Below the pieces are notes generated by a model. The model was not told where the DNA came from. It searched no databases and worked only from the letters and a program-made list of their open reading frames with translations. DNA of 64,000 bases from an uncultured Prevotellaceae bacterium (GTDB taxonomy: Bacteria; Bacteroidota; Bacteroidia; Bacteroidales; Muribaculaceae): NCBI GenBank assembly GCA_900320055.1, contig ONQS01000002.1, positions 83,567 to 147,566 on the forward strand, read 5' to 3'. Shown here in pieces: positions 25,462 through 33,686 of this stretch; positions within the stretch are counted from its first letter, which is position 1, and the number at the start of each line of letters is the position of its first letter. Both the position numbers and the translations under genes were made by a program.

Positions 25462-26751
25462 ATGATCGAGAAAAGTATTAGAGAGCAGATTATCGCGTTG
25501 ATGAAACGTGAGGTGGTTCCTGCCGTGGGCTGTACCGAGCCTATGGCAGTGGCCCTGTGCGTGAGCCGCGCCACCGAGGCCCTGGGTTGCCGACCCGAGA
25601 AAATCACCGCCCTGTTGAGCGCCAACATCCTCAAGAACGCCATGGGCGTGGGCATTCCTGGCACAGGCATGATAGGCCTGCCCATCGCCATCGCCCTGGG
25701 CGCCCTCATCGGCAAGAGTGAATACCAACTCGAGGTCATCAAGGATGTGTGTCCCGAAGCCATCGAGCAGGGCAAACAGTACATCAACGAGGGCCGCATC
25801 GACATCCGGTTGAAACAGGGCAACTGCGACAAACTCTATATCGAAATCTTGTGCGAGGGCGGCGGGCACACGGCCAGCGCCATCATCCAAGGCTCCCACA
25901 CCCACTTTGTGCGCGTGGCCCGCGACAACGAGGTGCTGCTCGACGAGCAGGCCGGCCACAGCAGCGACTGTGATGAGGGCGATATCGCATTAAACCTGCG
26001 ACTGGTCTATGACTTTGCCCTAGAGGCTCCCATCGACGAGATACGCTTCATCCTCGAGACCCGCGACTATAACCTTAAGGCCGCCCAAGAGTCGCTCAAG
26101 GGCAACTACGGCCATTGCCTGGGCAAGACCTTGGACAGGCCGCTCAGCCACGGCATCTTTGGCAACACCATTTTCTCTCGCATCCTCTCCAAGACCGCCC
26201 TGGCCTGCGATGCCCGTATGGGCGGCGCCCTCATCCCCGTCATGAGCAATAGTGGCTCGGGCAATCAGGGCATCTGCGCTACCAATCCCGTGGCCGTCTA
26301 TGCCCTCGAGAACGAGAACACCGAGGAAGAGACCATCCGCGCCCTCACGCTAAGTCACCTGACTGCCATCTACATCAAGCAGAGTCTGGGCAAACTGAGT
26401 GCCTTGTGCGGCTGCGTGGTGGCCTCGATCGGCAGCAGTTGCGGCATCACCTACCTGATGGGCGGCGACTTTGACCGCATCTGCTTTGCCGTCAAGAACA
26501 TGATCGCCAACCTCACGGGCATGATCTGTGACGGCGCCAAGCCCAGTTGCGCGCTGAAGATCACCTCGGGCGTCTCGACCGCCCTGCTCAGTGCCGTGCT
26601 GGCCATGGAAGGCCGCCATGTCACCAGTGCCGAGGGCATCATCGACGATGATGTGGACCGCTCGATCCGCAACCTGACCAGCATCGGTGCCGATGCGATG
26701 TGCGCTACCGACAAGATGGTACTGGACATCATGACCGGCAAGGATTGCTGA
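25462..26751 (+). CDS. UPF0597 / CyuA-like L-cysteine desulfidase
   Basis: A 429-residue cytoplasmic protein of the UPF0597 (YhaM/CyuA) family, related to the alpha chain of iron-sulfur serine dehydratases. Known members split L-cysteine to pyruvate, ammonia and sulfide. Family marks: VPAVGCTEPMAVAL near residue 20, ANILKNAMGVGIPGTG, GGGHTASAIIQG, MSNSGSGNQGICATNPV and the Cys-rich GKLSALCGCVVASIGSSCGITY, likely Fe-S ligands. Single gene between two terminators. Substrate preference (cysteine or serine) cannot be settled from sequence. Confidence 0.88.
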   Translation: MIEKSIREQIIALMKREVVPAVGCTEPMAVALCVSRATEALGCRPEKITALLSANILKNAMGVGIPGTGMIGLPIAIALGALIGKSEYQLEVIKDVCPEAIEQGKQYINEGRIDIRLKQGNCDKLYIEILCEGGGHTASAIIQGSHTHFVRVARDNEVLLDEQAGHSSDCDEGDIALNLRLVYDFALEAPIDEIRFILETRDYNLKAAQESLKGNYGHCLGKTLDRPLSHGIFGNTIFSRILSKTALACDARMGGALIPVMSNSGSGNQGICATNPVAVYALENENTEEETIRALTLSHLTAIYIKQSLGKLSALCGCVVASIGSSCGITYLMGGDFDRICFAVKNMIANLTGMICDGAKPSCALKITSGVSTALLSAVLAMEGRHVTSAEGIIDDDVDRSIRNLTSIGADAMCATDKMVLDIMTGKDC

Positions 26752-26800
26752 GGTCAGAGGTTAGTGAGTTATCAATCCCGACAATATCAAAGCAACAAAG

Positions 26801-26830
26801 GCCGTTACAATCCTTGCGGATTATAACGGC
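26801..26830 (+). terminator. Terminator after the cysteine desulfidase gene
   Basis: GCCGTTA-c-AATCC, loop TTGC, GGATT-a-TAACGGC, with one internal mismatch. Position 50 bases after the stop. Confidence 0.7.
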
Positions 26831-26848
26831 TTGATGCTTTGTAGAGTA

Positions 26849-26865
26849 GCGGGCTCTAGACCCGC
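26849..26865 (-). terminator. Candidate rpmH terminator
   Basis: GCGGG, loop CTCTAGA, CCCGC, 20 bases beyond the rpmH stop on the minus strand. The stem is short, and the T tract is weak. Confidence 0.4.
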
Positions 26866-26885
26866 AACGTCACTTACAAGCGGGA

Positions 26886-27038
26886 TTACTTGTAAACGGT
26901 ATCGCTTACAGTGAGGCTGTAACGACCCTTAGCGCGGCGACGAGCCAAGACCTTGCGGCCGTCGGCGGTGCGCATGCGATGACGGAAGCCATGCTTGTTG
27001 GCTTTCTTGCGGTTCGAGGGTTGGAATGTTCTTTTCAT
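26886..27038 (-). CDS. rpmH: 50S ribosomal protein L34
   Basis: A 50-residue basic protein beginning [20 protein letters not shown] and continuing [20 protein letters not shown], the standard L34 sequence. The C-terminal extension [10 protein letters not shown] is the longer form seen in Bacteroidetes. It is divergent from efp. The usual rpmH neighbours (rnpA, dnaA) are not adjacent here. Confidence 0.97.
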   Translation of the reverse strand: MKRTFQPSNRKKANKHGFRHRMRTADGRKVLARRRAKGRYSLTVSDTVYK

Positions 27039-27090
27039 TTCTTATCTCTGTTTTTTTAGTTGTTCCGAAAATTTTTCGCAAAATGCGGTG

Positions 27091-27098
27091 CAAAATTA
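27091..27098 (-). promoter_or_regulatory. -7 box of rpmH
   Basis: Minus strand TAATTTTG, 53 bases before the rpmH start. No TTTG at normal spacing. Confidence 0.45.
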
Positions 27099-27148
27099 GT
27101 CCTTTTTTTCAAATTACACAAGAGTAAACGCATTTTTGCAGAAAAGTT

Positions 27149-27179
27149 TTTGTTTTTTTTCTCAAAATCACTACTTTTG
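27149..27179 (+). promoter_or_regulatory. efp promoter
   Basis: TTTG (27149-27152), 19 bases, TACTTTTG (27172-27179). Full match to the Bacteroidetes promoter; the efp start lies 67 bases downstream. Confidence 0.8.
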
Positions 27180-27245
27180 CACCCACAAACGACTGAGAAC
27201 AAACAACATTTATATAAAACAATAGCATAACTACATTACAAGATT

Positions 27246-27809
27246 ATGATTAATGCTCAAGACATCAAGAACGGAACGTGCATCCGCTTGGACGGCGATC
27301 TGTATTTCTGCATCGAATTCCTTCATGTAAAGCCCGGTAAGGGTAACACCTTTATGCGCACCAAGTTGAAAAACGTGGTTGACGGCCGCGTGCTGGAGCG
27401 TCGCTTCAACATCGGTGAGAAACTCGAGGACGTGCGCGTAGAGCGTCGCCCCTATCAGTACCTGTACATGGACGGCCAGGACGCTATGTTCATGAACAAC
27501 GAGACCTTTGAGCAAATCCCCATCAGCAAGGAGATGATTACCGGCGCCGACTTTATGAAGGAAGGTGACATCGTTGAGGTTGTCAGCGACGCTTCGACCG
27601 AGACCGTGCTCTTTGCCGAGATGCCCATCAAGACTCAACTGAAGATCACCTACACCGAGCCTGGTGTGAAAGGCGACACCGCCACCAACACTTTGAAGCC
27701 CGCCACCGTCGAGACCGGCGCCACCGTACGCGTGCCCCTGTTCATCGACACCGACGAGATCATCGAGGTTGACACCCGCGACGGCAGTTATCAGGGTCGC
27801 GTGAGGTAA
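27246..27809 (+). CDS. efp: Elongation factor P
   Basis: Translation factor that relieves ribosome stalling at polyproline; 187 residues with the three-domain EF-P layout. The modification loop reads [10 protein letters not shown] with Lys32 at the tip, so a Lys-based modification or unmodified Lys is expected rather than the Arg form. The C-terminal signature ([28 protein letters not shown]) is present. The organism encodes proline-rich proteins (for example 36402-37430) that would depend on it. Own promoter and terminator. Confidence 0.97.
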   Translation: MINAQDIKNGTCIRLDGDLYFCIEFLHVKPGKGNTFMRTKLKNVVDGRVLERRFNIGEKLEDVRVERRPYQYLYMDGQDAMFMNNETFEQIPISKEMITGADFMKEGDIVEVVSDASTETVLFAEMPIKTQLKITYTEPGVKGDTATNTLKPATVETGATVRVPLFIDTDEIIEVDTRDGSYQGRVR

Positions 27810-27836
27810 TCGCCCCACCCTGCTGACAGCATACAC

Positions 27837-27866
27837 AAGGGACGCTCCATCGACGGGGCGTCCCTT
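27837..27866. terminator. Bidirectional terminator between efp and the SPOR lipoprotein gene
   Basis: AAGGGACGC pairs with GCGTCCCTT around a 12-base loop, 28 bases after the efp stop and between convergent genes. Confidence 0.75.
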
Positions 27867-27923
27867 GCTGTTATCTCACTCACTTGCCGTGCTTGCCTAT
27901 GGACAGCACCCAGATCATGAGGG

Positions 27924-28424
27924 CTAGATCTTCTTGAGGATCCAAGGCAGAGGCTCGAGTATCTTGAGGCAGACTTTCTGATCAATGCCACGGAGCAAGG
28001 CTGCGGCATCGCCACTATTGTCAAACCCCTGCAGCACCACATAGTATTGCTTGTCCTTGCCGCCAAACAGGACGTAACTGCCCTTGTAGCCGCACTCCTC
28101 GCGCAAGCGGTCGCGGTAACTCTTGGCGTTGATGCGCTGCGAGAAGGTGGCCACCACCACGTTATAGTCGCTGGCCTGATCGGTCGAGTCGATAGCAACG
28201 GTGGCATTGACATAGACCATCCTGACGCTGTCGCCATTGATGACGTGGGTGTAACGCTGACGCTCGGCTTCGATCTTGGCATAAGTCTCGGCACTGATAC
28301 CCGTCTTGCGCCGTTCGACGGCCTTCTCGTAGGCCTCGCGGTAGTTCTTCTCACTGCTATGGCATGACGTGAACATCATGCCCGCCATCAGCACTGCACC
28401 AATTATATATAATGTCTTTTTCAT
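27924..28424 (-). CDS. SPOR-domain lipoprotein
   Basis: A 166-residue lipoprotein (start 28424): MKKTLYIIGAVLMAGMMFTSC, lipobox FTSC. A helical charged stretch (AYEKAVERRKTGISAETYAKIEAERQRY) precedes a C-terminal SPOR domain (YNVVVATFSQRINAKSYRDRLREE and QYYVVLQGFDNSGDAAALL), the fold that binds denuded peptidoglycan at the division septum. It follows the phosphoesterase gene by 28 bases on the same strand. A cell-division or envelope role is inferred from SPOR. Confidence 0.82.
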   Translation of the reverse strand: MKKTLYIIGAVLMAGMMFTSCHSSEKNYREAYEKAVERRKTGISAETYAKIEAERQRYTHVINGDSVRMVYVNATVAIDSTDQASDYNVVVATFSQRINAKSYRDRLREECGYKGSYVLFGGKDKQYYVVLQGFDNSGDAAALLRGIDQKVCLKILEPLPWILKKI

Positions 28425-28452
28425 CTCTCGTCTCATTAACACTGGTTTCTAA

Positions 28453-28947
28453 TCATTTGCCCAACTCTATGACCTGGGCATGTGTGATATTGCCCTGATC
28501 GAGCGTGAGTGTGACTAGGGTACGCACCACCTGCCAGCCCTGCACACCGGCTGCACCCGGATTGACCACCAGGCAACCCAAGGCACGGTCGGGCATGACC
28601 TTGAGGATGTGGCTATGGCCGCACACAAACAGTTTGGGACGCGACAATTCCAGCCGCGACTTGATGCCAGGTGCATACTTGCCCGGATAACCGCCGATAT
28701 GGGTCATCACCACCTTGACGCCCTCGACCTCAAAGATTTCCATGTCCTTGAAACGGCGCCTGAGGCTGGCTCCATCCACATTGCCCGCCACTGCACGAAA
28801 AACCGGAGCAATGGCTTCCAGCCTGTCGGCCAGGTCATCGCTACCGATGTCGCCGGCATGCCATATCTCGTCGCAGTCGGCAAAGTGCTCGGCATAGCGG
28901 TCGTCCCACCACGCATGCGTGTCACTGATGATACCTATCTTCTTCAT
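28453..28947 (-). CDS. YfcE/MJ0936-type metallophosphoesterase
   Basis: Small calcineurin-like phosphodiesterase, 164 residues, cytoplasmic. All metal-binding blocks are present: ISDTHAWWDD (Asp9, His11), HAGDIGS, AVAGNVDG, MTHIGG and CGHSHI. Members cleave phosphodiesters such as bis-pNPP in vitro; the natural substrate is generally unknown. First gene of a pair with the SPOR lipoprotein. Confidence 0.92.
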   Translation of the reverse strand: MKKIGIISDTHAWWDDRYAEHFADCDEIWHAGDIGSDDLADRLEAIAPVFRAVAGNVDGASLRRRFKDMEIFEVEGVKVVMTHIGGYPGKYAPGIKSRLELSRPKLFVCGHSHILKVMPDRALGCLVVNPGAAGVQGWQVVRTLVTLTLDQGNITHAQVIELGK

Positions 28948-29133
28948 TGTCGTTGGTGTGTAAGGCGGGAATGCCGCCTTGCTGTTTGATCACATTGTAT
29001 TAACGAGGGCTTGTGCGCTTTATTGCACAGCCGATATTCTAAGAGACTGGCCTCGCAAGCCACCCAACGTGTTAAAAAAGCCTAAATTAGCGATTTTATT
29101 TGAATCAGTTAGCCGGAAATGCCATTGTTTTGT

Positions 29134-29141
29134 TAATTTTG
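29134..29141 (+). promoter_or_regulatory. -7 box of the small HTH gene
   Basis: TAATTTTG, 30 bases before the ATG at 29172; a fitting -33 element is absent. Confidence 0.45.
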
Positions 29142-29171
29142 CCCATTCAAGTGCAAAACTTCTAAACATTG

Positions 29172-29399
29172 ATGGGGAAAAGATGCATTCACATAGGAAA
29201 TGAGATACACAAAGAGTTAATAAGCCAAAGGCGCAGCGTATCATGGCTCTCCAACCAGTTGGGGTGTAACCGCACCAACATTTACAACATCTTTAACCGC
29301 GAGAGCATAAACACCGACTTGCTATTACAGATCTGCACCTCACTGCACAGGGATTTCTTTGCGCTATACTCTCAACAATTCAACGAGGACCAACAGTAA
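29172..29399 (+). CDS. Small XRE-like helix-turn-helix protein
   Basis: A 75-residue protein. Residues 8-60 form a lambda-repressor-like HTH: IHKELISQRRSVSWLSNQLG, CNRTNIYNIFNRESINTDLLLQI, then SLHRDFFALYS. This short 'one HTH plus DFF-YS tail' form is common and uncharacterised in Bacteroidales. Start is the ATG at 29172, next to an in-frame TTG at 29169. Single gene with its own -7 box. Confidence 0.8.
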   Translation: MGKRCIHIGNEIHKELISQRRSVSWLSNQLGCNRTNIYNIFNRESINTDLLLQICTSLHRDFFALYSQQFNEDQQ

Positions 29400-29964
29400 C
29401 ACAGGCCACTCGACTCAACCGTGACGTCTGATCAGCACCCGACTGAATCAGACCGCATATGTTACGCACTACAGCCTGCCCACACACGGGATAATGAGTG
29501 GGGGCAAGCAGGGGGTATTGCAAAACTCAGACAGCAAACATGAGGTCGCGCTGCGTGCAAGAACCTTTAGTTCGGCGTAGCCAAATTTCACAAAATTATA
29601 GGAAACGATATAGCAGTTGACCCTGAAACGTTTTTTTAATGCTAATTTCGCTAATCAAGTGAATTTCATGAATTTATATTTAAAATTCGCATCATTCGCA
29701 TTAGCCCCGCAGGGTTTGGGCCATCTTCCACATCATTGCCAAATTAGATATAAAGTCATTGGTGTCCGGAGTAGTTTCAGTGCTGCTGTTGAATGCAGGG
29801 CAACGCCAAGGCGTGGCACCCATAAAAAAACCCCCGCCTCCTGAACACCAGGGGCGGGGAGCAAGCCGTTTAGAAGTTAAACTATATACTTAAAGTCCTG
29901 CGGGGTAGCCCGAGACGATAAGCCGAATCAAGGGAGGCGCCCAAGGGCACCATCCGATTTGCCA
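29400..29964. other. Long intergenic region between the HTH gene and pfp
   Basis: 565 bases without a credible gene. Contents: a G-rich block at 29483-29516 shared in part with 8083-8120; an AT-rich, imperfectly repeated stretch at about 29640-29705 (repeated GCTAAT, GAATTT and ATTCGCAT words); the pfp terminator at 29824-29859; and a small hairpin (GGCGCCC/GGGCACC) at about 29935-29950. No tRNA or known RNA fold recognised. Confidence 0.6.
29824..29859 (-). terminator. pfp terminator
   Basis: On the minus strand CCCCGCC pairs with GGCGGGG (arms 29832-29838 and 29853-29859) and is followed by a run of seven Ts. It lies about 105 bases beyond the pfp stop codon. Confidence 0.8.
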
Positions 29965-31623
29965 TCACTTGCCGAACTGCTCAAAGAAGAGCGTGTAGGA
30001 AATCTTGTCGACCAATTCCTCGGGACCGAAGAACTGGATAGGTCCAGGATAGATGTAGCAGGTCTCCAGGGCCCACTTCTCACGATTCTCGACAAAGTGT
30101 TTGAAGGGTGCGCCTTCGAGGTCGACAAGCGCCTTGCGGATCACGGGCTTGTCTTTACCAGAGCGACGCTCCATGTTCATCATCATGGTGATAGGCACAC
30201 CACAGGCCACCCAATCCTGAGCCTTGCGTCCCAGGTGGGTGATGGCCGACATATAGCCGGTAGCGCCCACAAAGATGAGGTGGGAAGCATTGTAGCCGAG
30301 CGAGTAGCAGTAGTCGGCATCAAAGTTGGAGGGGAAGGAGCAACGTCCCTCATAACCGAAGAAGTGGTGCTGCGTCTTGAACTTCACGCGGTCGATCTCG
30401 CCAGCCTCCATCCGCAGGTCCAGCACATGGCCTACCATGCGGCTGAGCAGTCGCTCCGACTCGATCTGCGACACCAGCACATTGCCGTGCTCGTCGCGGT
30501 CGAGGGTCAACTGGCGGGCCACATCGTCGGGCAGGGAGTCATAGACGGCCCTGTTCTCCTCACCGAGGTGCTCGCGCACAAATTTGGTCTGAGCCTCATC
30601 ACGCAGGCTTGAGATCTCGGGATGCTTGGTCATCATCTCGTTGAGTTCTGCGATCAGTTTCTTCATCGTGGGCACAAACTCGACGATGCCTTCGGGCACG
30701 AGCACAGTGCCGTAGTCCATGCCCATGTCGTGACGCTTCAGCACGATGTCGGCAATCTCCTCGGCAATGTCATGCAGGGTCATGTTGCGAGCCTCTACCT
30801 CCTCACTGATGATGCAGTAGTTGGGGCGGGTCTGCAGGGCGCACTCGAGTGCGATGTGCGATGCCGAGCGTCCCATCAGTTTCATGAAGTGCCAGTACTT
30901 CTTGGCCGAGTTGCAGTCACGTGCCACATTACCGATCAACTCGCTGTAGACCTTGGTAGCCGTGTCAAAGCCGAATGAAATCTCGATATGGTCGTTCTTG
31001 AGGTCGCCATCGATGGTCTTGGGGACACCGATTACCTGGACGCCAGCATCATGAGCCTTGTAATACTCGGCAAGCACTGCGGCATTGGTATTGCTGTCGT
31101 CACCACCGATGATGACCACAGCGGTAATATTGAGTTCACGGAGGATATTCAATCCAGCCTCGAACTGCTCAGGGCTCTCGAGTTTGGTACGGCCCGAACC
31201 GATGATGTCAAAGCCACCGGTGTTGCGGTACTGCTCGATAACGTCCTCGGTGAGTTCACGATAACGGTGCTTAACCAAACCGTTGGGGCCACCCAAGAAG
31301 CCATACAGACGGCAATACTTGTTCAGAGCCTTGATACCATCATAGAGGCCACAAATCACATTGTGTCCACCGGGAGCCTGACCGCCACTGAGGATCACGC
31401 CCACGTTGAAGGGCTTCTCGGGCGGCATCGCCGAGTCGTCACGCTCAAAAGTGAGTTCGGGCATTCCATAGGTGCAGGGGAAGAGGGCTTGGATAGCCTC
31501 TTGGTCTGCAACCGACTGAGTGGGCTCGCCCTCGACCGCACGCACCGGGCACCGAAGTGTTGCGGGCAGTTTGGGTCTGTAAGTCAGCCTCATATTCTCC
31601 AGATAACTCTTATTGTCTGTCAT
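29965..31623 (-). CDS. pfp: Pyrophosphate-dependent 6-phosphofructokinase
   Basis: Diphosphate:fructose-6-phosphate 1-phosphotransferase, the reversible glycolytic enzyme that uses PPi in place of ATP; 552 residues, the long (plant-beta/Bacteroidetes) class. GVILSGGQAPGGHNVICGLYDG is the N-terminal phosphate site, and GGDDSNTNA (Asp in place of Gly of ATP enzymes) marks PPi specificity. VPKTIDGDLKN holds the catalytic Asp, and MGRSASHIALECAL is family-typical. Divergent from rfbA. Confidence 0.96.
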   Translation of the reverse strand: MTDNKSYLENMRLTYRPKLPATLRCPVRAVEGEPTQSVADQEAIQALFPCTYGMPELTFERDDSAMPPEKPFNVGVILSGGQAPGGHNVICGLYDGIKALNKYCRLYGFLGGPNGLVKHRYRELTEDVIEQYRNTGGFDIIGSGRTKLESPEQFEAGLNILRELNITAVVIIGGDDSNTNAAVLAEYYKAHDAGVQVIGVPKTIDGDLKNDHIEISFGFDTATKVYSELIGNVARDCNSAKKYWHFMKLMGRSASHIALECALQTRPNYCIISEEVEARNMTLHDIAEEIADIVLKRHDMGMDYGTVLVPEGIVEFVPTMKKLIAELNEMMTKHPEISSLRDEAQTKFVREHLGEENRAVYDSLPDDVARQLTLDRDEHGNVLVSQIESERLLSRMVGHVLDLRMEAGEIDRVKFKTQHHFFGYEGRCSFPSNFDADYCYSLGYNASHLIFVGATGYMSAITHLGRKAQDWVACGVPITMMMNMERRSGKDKPVIRKALVDLEGAPFKHFVENREKWALETCYIYPGPIQFFGPEELVDKISYTLFFEQFGK

Positions 31624-31680
31624 GTTGTTGATGAAATATTAAATGGTTTGTATAAACGTTCACAATCTTTTTCACGGCTA

Positions 31681-31688
31681 CAAAAGTA
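31681..31688 (-). promoter_or_regulatory. -7 box of pfp
   Basis: Minus strand TACTTTTG, 58 bases before the pfp start. No TTTG at 19-21 bases upstream. Confidence 0.45.
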
Positions 31689-31842
31689 CTGCTTATTTGT
31701 CACGCATACATCATAAAACCCTAACAATTTTTCGATTTATCAAGCCCTATTTAGAATTTTTGACACTTTCGGACCAAAAACTGATGATTTTTTGGCTTCA
31801 GCATCGCGTTTGTTCTGATTTTTCATCTTTTTCGACCGATTG

Positions 31843-31874
31843 TTTGGCATGTTATGAAAAACTTAGTAACTTCG
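31843..31874 (+). promoter_or_regulatory. Promoter of the rfbA cassette
   Basis: TTTG (31843-31846), 20 bases, TAACTTCG (31867-31874), one base off TAnnTTTG. The rfbA ATG is 54 bases downstream; it lies inside the long upstream frame extension and so argues against that extension. Confidence 0.55.
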
Positions 31875-31927
31875 CCATTCAAAACTCAACCAAGTTTTCA
31901 ATTACGACCATAATAAACGACCGCTAT

Positions 31928-32809
31928 ATGAAAGGAATCGTACTTGCAGGTGGCTCAGGCACACGGCTTTATCCAGTGACAAAAGGTATCTCCAAACAAT
32001 TGATACCTATCTATGACAAGCCGATGGTGTATTACCCCATTTCGGTGCTGATGCTGGCGGGTATCCGCGAGATACTCATCATCTCCACGCCACAGGACCT
32101 GCCCATGTTCAGGCGCCTGCTGGGCAGTGGCGAGGATATCGGCGTGCGCTTTGAGTATGCCGAGCAGCCACGGCCCGAAGGGCTTGCCCAGGCGTTTATC
32201 ATCGGCGAGGAGTTTATCGGTGATGACAGTGTGTGCTTGGTGTTAGGAGATAACATCTTCTACGGCCAGAGTTTCACCCGCATGCTCATCGACGCCGTCC
32301 AACGCACCGAGCGCGAGCAGATAGCCACCTTGTGGGCCTATGCCGTGAAAGATCCCAACCGCTTTGGTGTGGTGGCCTTTGACGCCGCGGGCAACGCGAC
32401 CAGCCTGGAGGAGAAGCCAGAGCACCCCAAGAGCAACTATGCCGTGACGGGGCTCTACTTCTATCCCAACGACGTGGTGAACATCGCCAAGGGCATCAAG
32501 CCTAGTGCCCGTGGTGAACTTGAGATCACCACCGTCAACCAGGAATTCCTGGCCCAAGGGCGCGTCTATGTGCAGACGCTAGGCCGCGGATTTGCCTGGC
32601 TGGACACGGGCACGAGCGAGTCGATGGCCGATGCGACCAACTTTATCGGCACCATCGTCAACATGCAAGGCGTGCAGGTTGCCGCCCTCGAGGAAATCGC
32701 CTTCCGCAAGGGCTGGATCGACGCGGCACAGTTGATGGACCTGGCCCAACCCATGCGGAATAATCATTATGGCCAGTACCTGATTAAACTCGCAAAAAAT
32801 GGAATTTAA
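31928..32809 (+). CDS. rfbA: Glucose-1-phosphate thymidylyltransferase RfbA
   Basis: Makes dTDP-glucose from glucose-1-phosphate and dTTP, the first step to dTDP-deoxysugars; 293 residues. Starts [20 protein letters not shown] (nucleotide loop), with [54 protein letters not shown]. The reading frame is open for 285 bases upstream, but that part has no family similarity and contains the promoter. Its last 11 bases overlap the next gene, so translation is coupled. The 4,6-dehydratase rfbB is not in the window. Confidence 0.96.
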   Translation: MKGIVLAGGSGTRLYPVTKGISKQLIPIYDKPMVYYPISVLMLAGIREILIISTPQDLPMFRRLLGSGEDIGVRFEYAEQPRPEGLAQAFIIGEEFIGDDSVCLVLGDNIFYGQSFTRMLIDAVQRTEREQIATLWAYAVKDPNRFGVVAFDAAGNATSLEEKPEHPKSNYAVTGLYFYPNDVVNIAKGIKPSARGELEITTVNQEFLAQGRVYVQTLGRGFAWLDTGTSESMADATNFIGTIVNMQGVQVAALEEIAFRKGWIDAAQLMDLAQPMRNNHYGQYLIKLAKNGI

Positions 32810-33230
32810 CGCCAACGACACCACCCGCTTAATAGAATTGCCCAAGATCAATGATCCACGGGGCAATCTCACCTTTATCGAGAGCGGCACGCACGTCCCC
32901 TTTCACGTCATGCGCAACTACTGGATCTACGATGTTCCCAGCGGCATGTGGCGCGATGGGCACGCGTTTAAGCGGCAGGACGAGTTTATGGTGGCCCTCA
33001 GCGGCAGTTTTGACGTAGTCGTCAACGATGGCACCGGCGAGCACATCTTCCATCTGTCCCGTCCGCAGATCGGCCTGTATATCCCGCACATGACCTGGCG
33101 CCACATCAACAACTTCTCGACCAACTCGGTAGCGCTTGTGCTGACCAACGTGCGCTATGACGAAAATGACTACATAACCGACTTTAACCAATTTCTAACC
33201 CTAAAAAGACCCTCAGATGAATCGTATTGA
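32799..33230 (+). CDS. FdtA/WxcM-like cupin (sugar 3,4-ketoisomerase-like), copy 1
   Basis: A 143-residue cupin similar to FdtA, which isomerises dTDP-4-keto-6-deoxyglucose to the 3-keto sugar. Family blocks: [50 protein letters not shown]. In FdtA the active site uses the HxH of a HAHK motif; here the motif is GHAFK (His55, Phe57), so one of the two His is missing. Overlaps rfbA by 11 bases and copy 2 by 14. It may be non-catalytic, may have altered specificity, or may pair with copy 2. Confidence 0.85.
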   Translation: MEFNANDTTRLIELPKINDPRGNLTFIESGTHVPFHVMRNYWIYDVPSGMWRDGHAFKRQDEFMVALSGSFDVVVNDGTGEHIFHLSRPQIGLYIPHMTWRHINNFSTNSVALVLTNVRYDENDYITDFNQFLTLKRPSDESY

Positions 33231-33669
33231 CAAGGCCCAAATCCACAAGCAGTCGCGCATCAACGACTGCCATATCATTACTCTGAATCGCCACCATCAC
33301 GCCAATGGCAACCTCACCGCGGTGAACAACGGCGTGGAACTGCCCTTTGACATCCAGCGCACATTCTATATATATGATGTACCCGGAGGAGCCGAGCGCG
33401 GCGGTCACAGCCACTACACGTGCAATGAGTTTATCATCGCCATCAGTGGAAGTTTTGACGTTACTATCGACGACGGCACCGACCAGTATACCTATACCCT
33501 GAACCGTCCCTACCAGGGGTTGCTGGTGGTACCTGGCATCTGGCGCACCCTACAGAACTTCTCGTCGGGCTCGGTGTGCCTGGCATTGGCGTCGCACCAC
33601 TTTGACGAAGAGGACTATGTGAGAGATTACCAGATGTTTCTGAAATTGAAAAACGGACCGATTGAATAA
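33217..33669 (+). CDS. FdtA/WxcM-like cupin (sugar 3,4-ketoisomerase-like), copy 2
   Basis: A 150-residue paralogue of the preceding gene. It keeps the HxH pair (RGGHSHYTCNEF, His64 and His66) and the blocks IYDVPGGAE, AISGSFDVTIDDG and VVPGIWRTLQNFSSGS. It probably acts as the dTDP-3-keto-6-deoxyhexose-forming isomerase feeding the aminotransferase encoded 18 bases downstream. The product stereochemistry (galacto or gluco) cannot be read from sequence. Confidence 0.88.
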   Translation: MNRIDKAQIHKQSRINDCHIITLNRHHHANGNLTAVNNGVELPFDIQRTFYIYDVPGGAERGGHSHYTCNEFIIAISGSFDVTIDDGTDQYTYTLNRPYQGLLVVPGIWRTLQNFSSGSVCLALASHHFDEEDYVRDYQMFLKLKNGPIE

Positions 33670-33686
33670 ACTAACCACCACCACTC

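Noticed and set aside
29617-29844. A 75-residue reading frame in the HTH-pfp gap
   Set aside because: It covers the AT-rich repeat and part of a terminator; no signal, motif or leader supports it.
31643-31927. N-terminal extension of RfbA by 95 residues
   Set aside because: The extension has no family similarity, includes the promoter-like TTTG-N20-TAACTTCG, and RfbA proteins begin at the MKGIVLAGG block.
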